A stretch of DNA of 64,000 nucleotides. It comes from Cryptomeria japonica (taxonomy: Eukaryota > Streptophyta > Pinopsida > Cupressales > Cupressaceae). The translations under genes were made by a program, and so were the position numbers. Shown here one piece after another: positions 54,735 through 64,000 of this stretch. The notes under the pieces were generated by a model, which was given only the letters and a program-made list of their open reading frames with translations, made no database searches and was not told the origin of the DNA. The DNA is taken from assembly GCF_030272615.1 (NCBI RefSeq), contig NC_081408.1, forward strand, positions 767,409,330 to 767,473,329. Direction: 5' to 3'. Position 1 is the first letter of the stretch. Every line of letters begins with the position of its first letter.

Positions 54735-57700
54735 AAAAACCATCTAACTGAGTTCAATATATAGGAGACTAATACAAACTATATAGGCTGCCAGTTGGTT
54801 AATGACAAATAGTCCAATTAAAAATGACAACCCAACAAATTTAGCAATTGTTTGTTTCCTTTTATTTACAATTTGTATATGAGTCATATAATCCAGTTTC
54901 AGAGCTTTATTTATTCCTCTAAAGTTTTACAAGCTTCTATTTTGTACTTTGAATTGTTCAAACTATATAGGTTGCCAATATAGGAAATAAGGGGTTATGG
55001 TGCAGGGGCACTTAGCAATTTTTGTTGAGTTTGTTTCCAGGATGTTGGAATCATGTTTTTAGTTTTGTAATAAGGCCAAGAGGCCATTGAGTGTGTGCTC
55101 AAATGATTGTAAGGGCCCTAAGAGTCTTTGTTTGGTCATTGTTGGCATATGAACTCTTAAGGGTGTCACGTAGAGCACTTAATAGGATAAGTTGTTTTTG
55201 GGTTAATGTAGGTTGGTTGATGTTGTTTTGAGTTTGTTAAGGTAATATGAGTCATTTGAAAGTAAACAAGTTTTGGTTTGAGCAAATTGGCTCACCTATG
55301 CAACAAATTGCAAAAGTTTCAAAAGTTGCAAAAGTTGTAAAAGTTGATCACAACAACTTTACAACATTTTCAGACACCAATGGTTAGTTGGTTGACACAA
55401 TCAATTGTGAACGTTTGCAACTACTCCAAGGCCAGTATAAGGCTTGGAAAGACCAATGATAATCAGTTGTTTTTGTTGAAGGATGTTGAAGATCTGAAGA
55501 AAATAAACTAATTTGGTTTCCCATTTTGGAGTGTTTTTTATGAGTTACCGCATGTTCTTTACAAATTTGTATGACATGTACAGATTGACACGTCCAAGAC
55601 AGGGTCATGGATTGTTAGAGTGGTGTTTGACCTTCATTTTTTTATTTATTTGGAGTCTTGAAGTGTTGTATTTTGTGAATAAAATTCATTTTGTTGCAGG
55701 CAAGTTCAAGAGCGCTAAAGAACCAGGGTTTTGAGAGTAAAATGGCTCCAACCTAATGTTCCATGGTGGATTTCCACTTTGAAACCTTGTGGAATATTAG
55801 GTTTCAATGTATTCTATGTTTTATTTTATTTTTTGAGACAGGGGAAGCCAAATCAAAGATTTGCCACCATAACCTAAGCTTGGCACGTTGAGTTGGCAAG
55901 CATTAGGAATCATGGAAAGCAGGCCCTAATTGGATGAATCCGGTGGGTGGAGATGAAAAATGATTGGTTTTGAATTCTATATGGAAGAATAGACCCCAAA
56001 CTATCATCAATTCACTCAGGCAATCAGACTGGTGAAGGAGTTTTTATCAATCCCTATTTTTAAGGCCTAGGAAGGGGCAATCAGACCTAATTAAACCGGT
56101 AAGGGTTAGATATGTTAGTGACAAAACCCACCTTTGGTTTTTCAATATTGTATGTAAACCCCAAAAGGGTGTCTATAATGTACAAGAGTTCAGAGTTCTT
56201 CAGGAAGTTTAACTAGTAAATGTAGAATACCTCACTGATAGGGCTATTGGAATTAGGTCTTTGATTAGGCTTAAAAGTTCAGCTTGTTCATAAAAAACCA
56301 AACTGGTAAGTGTCAAAGAACTTGAGTAAGGGATAGGGTTGGGAATCCATCCAAAATCATCCATCGTTATGTGTTTAGTGTGGGGAATGAAGATCCTGTG
56401 GTAGAGGGGTTGAACTCTCTAGTTGACTGTGAAAGGGAGTGGGAAAGCAAGGTCTCCTAACCAAGAAAATGGAACTCACAAAACAACAAGAGATTATCCT
56501 AGGCTAAAGACCTTGGGAAGGTCAAGGAGGGTAAGTCTTGTAGACCCTTGGAGGGTGTGAGGTGTAGAATCATTGGATGGTTATTATGTAGCTTGGAGGA
56601 GATACCTAGACAAGGAAGCACAAACCAGTGCGAGACAATCCACTCTACATCAAATTAGTATAAACTTAATAGCCTGCTAGTTGGTTTTTGTAATGGCATT
56701 CCCCTCATCGGTGGACTAGTAACTAAATGGCTTTCCCAGTTTCACTTAAGTCCAATACTTCTATGTTCATCTACATGTACTTTATATTTAGCTTCTAGCT
56801 ACTTTTTGACTTGCATATATATGTCCTCCTAGTAGTAGAACCCCGAGTGTTTGCAGCTCAATATAAATTAAAAAAAAATTGTTTGGTTTTATTTTTGTGA
56901 ACTTAAGTGTTCTAAAAATTTTAAGCTAGGAAAATATACCAAATCTAGAAGTGTGAACTTCATTTTTTGGGAGAAAAATTTGCCCAATGATTTCAATATT
57001 CAAGGAAATTTTTAGTATATTTTCACATTTCTATGGATATTTCTTGAAGAGGCATACTTTGGTCTTAGAAATATCTTCTTCTTTATATCAATTTCATGTA
57101 TAATTATAAATATTGAAAGAGTTGTTCACATTAGTAGTAGATTAAGATGTTGATCTAGAAAAAACATTAGATAACCTTCATTCCATGAAGACCCTCACCT
57201 TTGTAGACATTTTTCTAAAGTACACACTACTGAAGACTTTTAACTTACATATAGTAATCAGAACCACCCTACTCATCATTCTGGGATGTTCAATGCAAAT
57301 ATAAATGTTGAAACATTTTGGTAAAGTACACTTTGTTTAAGACTTTTAGATTCCTCTATTATGAATTCCATGTACATGTTTTTTTTTCTCATTTTTAGCT
57401 ATTGATTTTTAGTTTACACCATTATGAATTCCATGTACATGTTTTTTTATTCATTTTTAGCTATTCACTACATATGCAAATGTCAAAGGAATTGTTCACA
57501 ACAATAGTTGAATTCAGATACAAATATTGAAAGAGTTATTCATAGTATCACAAACACCACACTCATCACAATAGCGACAAATTAAACTGCTAATCCAAAA
57601 ATAGTTAAACTTAAAAACTATATTTTTCTTGCTTAAGGAGCTCTACTATTGTTTTCACCTTATCAATGTAAACTTAAAAACTTTAATATTTATGCTTAAG

Positions 57701-58055
57701 GATATTTCCTGCACATATTATTAATGCAAAAATTTTCTTTCCTTCCATTCTCAAAATATGAAAAACTAACTATCATCTTTGTTGGAAAAACAAACATTCA
57801 ACCCAACAATTGTCAGGTCACAAAGCAACTATCAGACTAATGGCTTCATGTTTCTAAGCTGATAAGAAGTTTATAACTACCACCCGTCAACACTAAGTTC
57901 ATAACACAACCAACACCCAAAGTACACATAAACTACATTGACCATGAACACGTTACATTTCATGTAAGAGGCACAAGTCCTATTTTGTTCAACCAAACAA
58001 GAAGTAAACTAAAATCAAAGAAGAAATGCTAAAATAGAAGAGAGGGAGGGAGATG
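54735..58055. other. long intergenic stretch, no gene
   Basis: No supportable gene. A 9-bp tandem (CAAAAGTTK-type, four units) lies at 55312-55347, and a 61-bp-period direct duplication at 57358-57465 (GAATTCCATGTACATG). 55.7-56.6 kb is less AT-rich but gives no recognisable protein. Confidence 0.45.
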
Positions 58056-58089
58056 GCCTTGCATCAGACTCCCTAGGAAGAAAGAAAAT

Positions 58090-58250
58090 AATGAGCTACT
58101 ACTCATGAGGTATTCCACAAAATGACCCAACTTAAGCATGTCAAACTCAGTCAGCTAAGAGGCATCCTCGAGAGAATGATCTTTCCATTTGACCAAGTAG
58201 AAAAAGTATTCATGCTGGTAGGTTTTTTTTAATAGTTGTTTATCCAAAAT
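58090..58250 (-). pseudogene. Gypsy-2 chromodomain
   Basis: The minus strand reads ILDKQLLKKTYQHEYFFYLV, KWKDHSLEDAS, stop, LTEFDMLKLGHFVEYL. The pattern YLVKWK, short acidic gap, EDASW is the retrotransposon chromodomain fold at the integrase C-terminus, which steers insertion by binding histone marks. The conserved Trp codon is now TAG. Confidence 0.82.
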
Positions 58251-58329
58251 ACAGTCTATACTTTACGAAGGGAAACAATTTATTTGTAGTTCTTGAGGGA
58301 ATAATTCATTTGCATCTACCATACCTTCA

Positions 58330-59068
58330 TTCGCACTCTCTTTATAGGGATATAAATCTACTATATTGAAGATGGGAGAGATACCCAAATCTGAAGACAA
58401 AGCTATCTCATAATCATTAGTAGAAAGTTTTCTGAGTATTCAACAAGGGCCAACCTTCTTCATGTGAATTTTGTTGTACATCCCAGTAGGAAACCTCTCC
58501 TTTCGAAGATGATCCAAGACAAGGTCTCCAACCTAAAAATGAATTTCTCTCTATTTCTTGTCAATATGTTATTTATACCACTAATTTCTTAATTCAATGT
58601 TCATATTCACTGCTTCGTGTAGATCATGGATGGCTATAGAAAAATCTTCACCATTTGAAATGTGTTTCTCCATCCCACCATGATCTCTAAGTTCAAACAT
58701 ATCCCATAGGTGTATAAAATATATAATGAACCAGACCCTGTACTTTTGTTGGGGGAATCACTATAAGTGAACTCTGTTTGTGCTAATACTAGATCCCAAC
58801 TACCAGGTGTTTTTCCATCAAGATGCCTTAGCATATTACCAAGACTCCTATTTACAACCCCAATTTGACAATCCATTTGTGGATTCTAAGCAGAACTGAA
58901 ACTCAAATTAGTGTCCAACCTCTTCCAATGTATCCTCCAAAAATGTCCCACAAACTTTGAATCATGATTGAATACTATACTTCATGGAATGCCATGCAAC
59001 CTCGCCACCTATTTAAAGAATGAATTACAAATATTGGTAGCATCACTAGTTTTCTTCCAAGGTACAAA
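58330..59068 (-). pseudogene. Gypsy-2 integrase (degenerate, deleted)
   Basis: The open piece (58876-58634) reads CQIGVVNRSLGNMLRHLDGK, then WDLVLAQTEFTYSDSPNKST, the end of the integrase core. Further left the GPY-like module is seen in broken frames (about 58340-58500). The catalytic start of the core is deleted. Confidence 0.8.
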
Positions 59069-60340
59069 CCCATATTCCTACAACTCCTTCAATATTTCAA
59101 AACCAACCGTATTAATTTGTATTTCTTGCAACAATAAATTCTTCCTTCTTAATGCATCATCAACCCTATTTATTTTCCCAGTTTTATGGTTTAATACAAA
59201 GTTAAAATTTTTAAGATATTCTATCCATTTAGCATACCTTTGATTTAACTTATGCTAACTATTCATGAATTGTAAAGCATGATTATCAGTATACACCACA
59301 AATCATATAGGAAACAAGTAATGTCTCTATTTCTTCAATGATTGTACCAAGGCATAAATGTCAATATCACAAGATGAATACTTTGTCTTAGCCTCATTCA
59401 ACTTTTTACTAAATTAAGCCACTAATTTCCCTTCTTGACTGAGAACAACCCCAATAGCTAAACCACTAGCATCACACTCAACTTGAAACACTTTATCAAA
59501 ATCAAGTAAAACAAGGATAGGATTCTCAATAACCTTTTTTTTAAGAAATATAAAACTTTCTTTAGCACTTTTAGTCCATTCAAATGGTCTTTTACTTCTC
59601 CTAATAGTTTCAATAATTGGAACAACAACATGACTAAAATTCCTTATAAATTTATGATAAAAAATAGCAAGACCATGAAAACTCCTTACCTCCATTACAC
59701 TTCTTGTTGTAGGAAAATCAAGAATGGCCTAGACCTTTTCTTCACCAATTTTAAGCCATCTTTGGATACCTTAAATCCCAAGTACTTTAGTTCAGTCTGC
59801 AAAAACATAAAATTCTTGATGTTGATTTGCAATTTCTCCTCATGCAATCTCCTTATTACCATCCTCAAATGCTCCAGTCTATGTTCCTCCTTTAATCTAC
59901 TAAAAACCAAAATATGATCATCCAAATATACAATCACAAACTTCCCAAGGAACAATTTCAATACCTCATTCAACGGTCTCATAAAAGTAGTAGGTGCATT
60001 AGAGAGTCCAAATGACATGACCAACCACTCGTAAAGACCATCATTAGTCTTAAATGTTGTCTTCCACTCATCTCTAGATCTGATCCTAATCTAATTGTAA
60101 CCACTTTTCAAATCTATTTTGGAAAATTACATAGAGCCACTCAAACAATCCATTATATCTTCAATTTGAGGAATAAGAATTCTATATCTAATTGTTATCT
60201 TAATGATAGCCCTAGAATTTTTGTGCATTCACCACTCACCTTACTTCTTTGGTACTAAAATGGTTGGAACAACACAAGGGCTAAGACTTTCCCTTATCAA
60301 ACATTTATGAAGTAGCTCTTCAACTTTCCTTCTAATCTCT
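59069..60340 (-). pseudogene. Gypsy-2 reverse transcriptase and RNase H (5' truncated)
   Basis: The piece 60024-59695 carries [59 protein letters not shown] and [10 protein letters not shown]. The piece 59695-59414 carries RSFHGLAIFYHKFIRNFSHV, PFEWTKSAKESFIFLKKKVI and VECDASGLAIGVVLSQEGK. The LRESLSP-type RT start region near 60290 runs into Copia-4. The active-site YLDD is intact; a frameshift separates the two halves. Confidence 0.86.
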
Positions 60341-61403
60341 GTTGATATTTTGGTATGGTTTTGTCATTGATTTCAACACCTACTAAACTTTATCAACTCT
60401 AACACTTTGGAGAATTAGTAATATTCACCAGCAAGCAAGTGACCTATGCACAGTCACCAGTATATGGTACACCGGCAGGATATAATGACCACCGACACTT
60501 GGAATGGCATGGAAAACACTTGGTTATGTCAAAGAAATCATTTGGACACTTTGTCTTGGAGATTTGTTTATTGGCATATTCATATTTGCATTTTTGTTGT
60601 TACCAGCAAATAGGTCCAAGTTATACACCGGCAGGTTTATCTTTTCCAAATCAGCACGACATGCTATGGAGATGATTTATTATTTTTGTAAATGCATCAA
60701 GTCGACATGTTGAATCAGTTATTGCATCGGATATTGTTTTGTTTGTAAAATGATTTTATTGCAATATCTTGTAGAGCCGACCTACTAAAATTGGTCTTAG
60801 GTTATGATATAAATTTAAGATCTTATTTGTAAGATTGTGAGTGAAATGTGAAAAATAATTGTGTGAAGGTATATGCGAGAATAAGCAGAGCTATACACAC
60901 AAACATCATTTGAAGGTGAAGCAAGGTTTTTGTGAAAGCATATCAAAACTACACCAGTACTAAATCCAACATATGAAGATGATATTTTGAGTAGTACATC
61001 CTTATTGGATTTAACCATCCAATTGTAGTCAGTGTGACTCCTATTTTGTGTTTGAGTAGTGAGCTCTAGGCGCTTGGCCTTTCTGCATGTGCAGACCCCA
61101 TTTGTATACACTTACTATCTACGGTAGTATCATCTGATTGTGGGTAGGGTTTCCCACCGTGGTTTTTCCCCTTACAAGGTTTCCACATACAAATATTGGT
61201 GTTATGTGTTGTGGATGACTTTTTCTTTTTATTTCATGCATTAATCTTTACCAGTATTACAATTATCTGATAAAACTGTCCACCGGTATAAAAGATTGGT
61301 TCACCGGTATTAAGCAGTAAGTTGGTTAATTTGTTTTTTATTTAAATTTATTTGACAACTAATTCACCACCCCCCCCCTCTCAGTTGTCTTCGGGACCTA
61401 ACA
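60341..61403 (+). repeat. Copia-4 5' LTR (1063 bp)
   Basis: It starts TGTTGATATTTTGG directly after Gypsy-2 sequence and ends GGACCTAACA just before the primer site. The repeated word ACCGGTAT/ACCGGCA occurs several times. The preceding ATCTC would be the target duplication; its partner is outside the window. Confidence 0.88.
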
Positions 61404-61405
61404 AT

Positions 61406-61418
61406 TGGTATCAGAGCC
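61406..61418 (+). other. Copia-4 primer binding site
   Basis: TGGTATCAGAGCC, exact complement of the initiator Met tRNA 3' end, two bases after the LTR. Confidence 0.92.
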
Positions 61419-61459
61419 TAGTCCTCTTTTGGAGAAGTTTAACAGCTTTAGGAGATCCA

Positions 61460-62653
61460 ATGTCTACTAACTATTTCAGGAAGGACAGTCCTAAACTTGA
61501 TGGAACCAACTATGGCATATGGAAGATTAGAATGGAGACACATCTAAATTGCATTGGAAAGGACATCTGGGAAGTTACAAAGAATGGTTATACTGCTCCT
61601 ACTCCCGGTCAGCCTAATCCACCTAACTTGACTAAAGATGAGGAAAATGATTGCAAAGCAAAAGAAACACTTTTGAGCGCATTAACAAATCAACAAATCA
61701 TGGGATTATCAGATAGATCAACTGCTAAAGATATTTGGGATCATTTGGAAACACTAAATGAAGGAGATTCCACAGTCAAAATTGCAAAACTTGAAAGCTT
61801 CTGGGTTAGGTATGAAAAACTGAAAATGGAAGAAGATGAAAGGATTTCTACTTTTATGGAAAGAGTTAATGAAATTGTTTTGGGTATTAAATGTTGTGGA
61901 GGAAACTTAAGTGAGGATGAAATTGTTTCAAAAGTTTTAAGAGGATTTCCACCGGCATATAAAATGAAAGTCACTGCTATAAATGAGTTAAGAACAATGC
62001 CTAATACATCAGTAACTAGAGATACATTGATTGAAAAACTTTCATCTTTTGAAATTAAGGAATTTGCTCTTGTTGCTACTATAAAGATAGATTTAGCCTT
62101 TAAAGCATCAACATCATATGCACCATCATTTGAAAAATCTGATTGGAAAGCCTTTTATGCAAGAGAACTTGAAGAAAGCAGGAAAGAAAATGAAGAACTT
62201 GAAGAACTTGAAGCACTATTTGCAAGGAAAATGCCTAAAGGTCTAGTTGGAAGTATGTATAAAGGTAAAGCACCCTTTAAATGTTTTAACTGTAATAAGA
62301 TTGGTCACATGGCTTCAAGATGCCCTGTTAGACATGCTAGACTAAGAGAAGAAGCTAGAAGGACATACAAGCCTAACCCTGAATATCAGAGATATAGATT
62401 TAAGAAGAATAAAGATAAATCTTGTTATCTTGCTGATGAAGGAGTGACTGATGATTCTGATGAGGATCTGATAGACAATGGATGGGTTTTTGTTACTATA
62501 ACAGAAGATCAACCGGCACCTACAGTCCAACCGGTAGAGCAGGCCTTGGCAGCTAAAATTGATGTAAAGGATGAGTGGATCACTGATTCAGGATGCTCAC
62601 ATCATATGAGAGGAGATAAAGGTAAATTCTTGAACTTTCAAGAATATATATAA
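61460..62653 (+). CDS. gag: Copia-4 gag and protease N-part
   Basis: The ATG at 61460 (MSTNYFRKDSPKLDGTNYGI) is the family-typical start just after the primer site; earlier in-frame codons lie in the LTR. Of 397 residues, the first 200 form a UBN2-type capsid region (TAKDIWDHLETLNEGDSTVK; FPPAYKMKVTAINELRTMP). Next come an acidic coiled stretch (ELEESRKENEELEELEALFA), the intact CCHC knuckle CFNCNKIGHMASRC and the protease active site WITDSGCSHHMRGD. The frame ends early because GAATATATATAATGG carries what looks like two extra AT units (+4), ahead of NGGLLRFGDDKACL. Confidence 0.9.
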   Translation: MSTNYFRKDSPKLDGTNYGIWKIRMETHLNCIGKDIWEVTKNGYTAPTPGQPNPPNLTKDEENDCKAKETLLSALTNQQIMGLSDRSTAKDIWDHLETLNEGDSTVKIAKLESFWVRYEKLKMEEDERISTFMERVNEIVLGIKCCGGNLSEDEIVSKVLRGFPPAYKMKVTAINELRTMPNTSVTRDTLIEKLSSFEIKEFALVATIKIDLAFKASTSYAPSFEKSDWKAFYARELEESRKENEELEELEALFARKMPKGLVGSMYKGKAPFKCFNCNKIGHMASRCPVRHARLREEARRTYKPNPEYQRYRFKKNKDKSCYLADEGVTDDSDEDLIDNGWVFVTITEDQPAPTVQPVEQALAAKIDVKDEWITDSGCSHHMRGDKGKFLNFQEYI

Positions 62654-64000
62654 TGGAGGCTTATTAAGATTTGGAGATGATAAAGCTTGTCTAATCAAAG
62701 GTAAAAGTACAATATCTCAAGATGGTATGAATAATATTGACAATGTTTACTATGTTGAAGGTTTAAAGCATAATCTTTTGAGTGTTGGTCAATTAGTTGA
62801 GAAAGGATTTTAGTTACAATTCAAAAATGGAAAATGCAAAATCATGAATAGAACATGTTTAGAAATTGCAACCGGTAATCAAACTAGAGGTAATATCTTT
62901 CATTTGAATAATAGTAAAAAGACATGCTTGATTGCACATATTGATGAAAGTTGGCTATGGCATAAAAGACTTTGTCATGTAAACTTTGATTGCATGGTAA
63001 AAATCAGTACTACTAAGGCAGTTAGAGATTTACCTAAAATTGTCAAACCTCACAATACAGTATGTAAGGAATGTCAATTTGGAAAACAAGTTAGAGCTAC
63101 TTTCAAAAGTATTCCAGAAAAATCCAATAATGCTCTTGACTTTATTCACACTGATTTATGTGGTCCATCTAGAACTAAAAGCTTACAAGGTGATAGATAT
63201 TTCATGTTAATGATTGATGACTATTCTAGAATGTGTTGGGTTACTTTTCTTAGAGAAAAATTAGAAGCACTTGGAAAATTCAAACTATTCAAAGAAATGG
63301 TAGAAAATGAAACCGGTAAAAAAATCAAATGTCTAAGATCAGATCAAGGAGGAGAATTTACATCTAAGGAATTTAATGCATTCTGTGAATTAAATGGAAT
63401 CAGAAGATAGCTATCTTGGCACCTCTGACACCATAGCAAAATGGAGTTGTTGAAAGGAAAAACAGAACTATCTTGGATGCAGCTAGAAGTATGCTATCAG
63501 AAGCAAACCTACCACATGTACATTGGAGAGAGATAGTAAGTACAGCGGTCTATACATTCAACAAAGTCCACATCAAAGGTGAAACCGGTAAGACCTCTCA
63601 TGAACTATGGTTTGGTATTACTCCTACTCTTAAATATTTCAAAATATTTGGAAGTAAATGCTATATTAGAAGAGATGAGTACATTGGGAAATTTGATCCT
63701 AGAAGTGATGAAGGAATATTTCTTGGTTATTCATCTAAGAGTAAAGCATATAGATGTTTTAACAAAAGATTGCAGAAAATTGTTGAGAGTACAAATGTGA
63801 ATATTGATGAACAATTCAGAGGAACTTCAAGGTATATAGATTTTGAACCGGCAATAGAAATTCTAAAAAATGAACCTACACTGAACCCACCGGTACAGAA
63901 TGAAGATGTAGTTACATTGGTATCATCTGAAAATTCCACTGTGACTGAGGAACAGCAGCAAACAAAGACACCCCAATATGTAAGACTAAATCATTCTGAA
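62640..64000 (+). pseudogene. Copia-4 protease end, integrase and linker (partial)
   Basis: After the slippage site the frame gives GLKHNLLSVGQLVEKGF, a TAG (62811-62813), then from 62844 the zinc region ESWLWHKRLCHVNFDCMV and CKECQFGKQ. The integrase core has FIHTDLCGPSRTKSLQGDRY, MIDDYSRMCWVTFLREKLEA and IKCLRSDQGGEFTSKEFNAF. TAG at 63408-63410, a frameshift and TAG in PQQNG interrupt it before VVERKNRTILDAARSML (catalytic Glu). FKIFGSKCYIRRDEYIGKFD and FLGYSSKSKAYRCFNKRLQK follow, then an acidic linker to the window edge. Confidence 0.88.

Larger units (their letters stand above)
58060..60340 (-). mobile_element. Gypsy-2: chromovirus remnant with chromodomain
   Basis: It is homologous to Gypsy-1 but extends further at the 3' side into a chromodomain. 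It lacks about 430 bp of integrase region (junction near 59069, equal to 37670-38110 of Gypsy-1). Its 5' part is cut at 60340 by the LTR of Copia-4. The domain set places both copies in the chromovirus clade. Confidence 0.87.
60341..64000 (+). mobile_element. Copia-4: Ty1/copia element, right part outside the window
   Basis: Plus strand. LTR, exact primer site, gag, protease and integrase are present in order; RT and RNase H would lie beyond 64000. The insertion cuts Gypsy-2. It has the fewest lesions of the autonomous-type elements in the window, so it is probably the youngest. Confidence 0.9.

Overview
This window looks like intergenic DNA of a large-genome seed plant, with essentially no intact host gene. 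The evidence is Ty1/copia and chromodomain Ty3/gypsy retrotransposons, LINEs whose pol ends in a plant-type RNase H, a Rep/helicase Helitron with an RPA70-like gene, TGGTATCAGAG-type (initiator Met tRNA) primer sites, and short host-gene debris (PPR, alpha/beta-hydrolase, possibly MADS). The dense, decayed, nested elements would suit a conifer or other gymnosperm, but the sequence alone does not settle the species. No rRNA, tRNA, CRISPR array or bacterial operon was seen. Nearly all coding regions carry stops or frameshifts.

Layout. 0.29-30.65 kb is one nest. A minus-strand copia element (Copia-1; LTRs about 1.7 kb) carries a 1.45-kb hAT-like element in its reverse transcriptase, and that element itself holds a probable solo LTR. 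The 5' LTR of Copia-1 is split by about 20.3 kb of inserted DNA. The left end of this insertion (10163) is a canonical Helitron 3' terminus: hairpin plus CTAG. It is followed by degenerate Rep/helicase (11.4-15.2 and 20.0-20.7 kb) and RPA70-like (22.4-24.7 kb) genes, all on the minus strand. The Helitron rep gene is interrupted by Copia-2 (15250-20001), which has lost its RT/RNase H. The far end of the insertion (26.6-30.49 kb) is a tangle of direct and inverted repeats.

31.1-32.9 kb is a 5'-truncated LINE with a 12-bp target duplication. It has a 194-codon open frame downstream of the RNase H domain. 35.1-36.9 kb holds host-gene fragments: a PPR-derived tandem array and an ABHD17-like exon. 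36.9-40.4 kb is a decayed chromovirus (Gypsy-1), followed by LINE remnants. A promoter-plus-first-exons segment at 41.0-41.8 kb is duplicated at 49.1-50.3 kb, with a third promoter-only copy at 47.7-48.06 kb. 42.4-44.35 kb is Copia-3, whose LTR has both a polypurine tract before it and a primer site after it. 45.2-47.0 kb is a minus-strand copia gag with four zinc knuckles plus its LTR.

52.7-54.7 kb is a small LTR element with a non-pol interior. 58.06-60.34 kb is a second chromovirus copy, with chromodomain. It is cut at 60341 by Copia-4, the best-preserved element, which runs off the right edge. No host pathway can be read here; the gene relationships are those within each element (gag-protease-integrase-RT-RNase H; Rep-helicase plus RPA). 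Long AT-rich stretches at 32.9-35.1, 47.2-49.1, 51.0-52.7 and 54.7-58.1 kb show no supportable gene.
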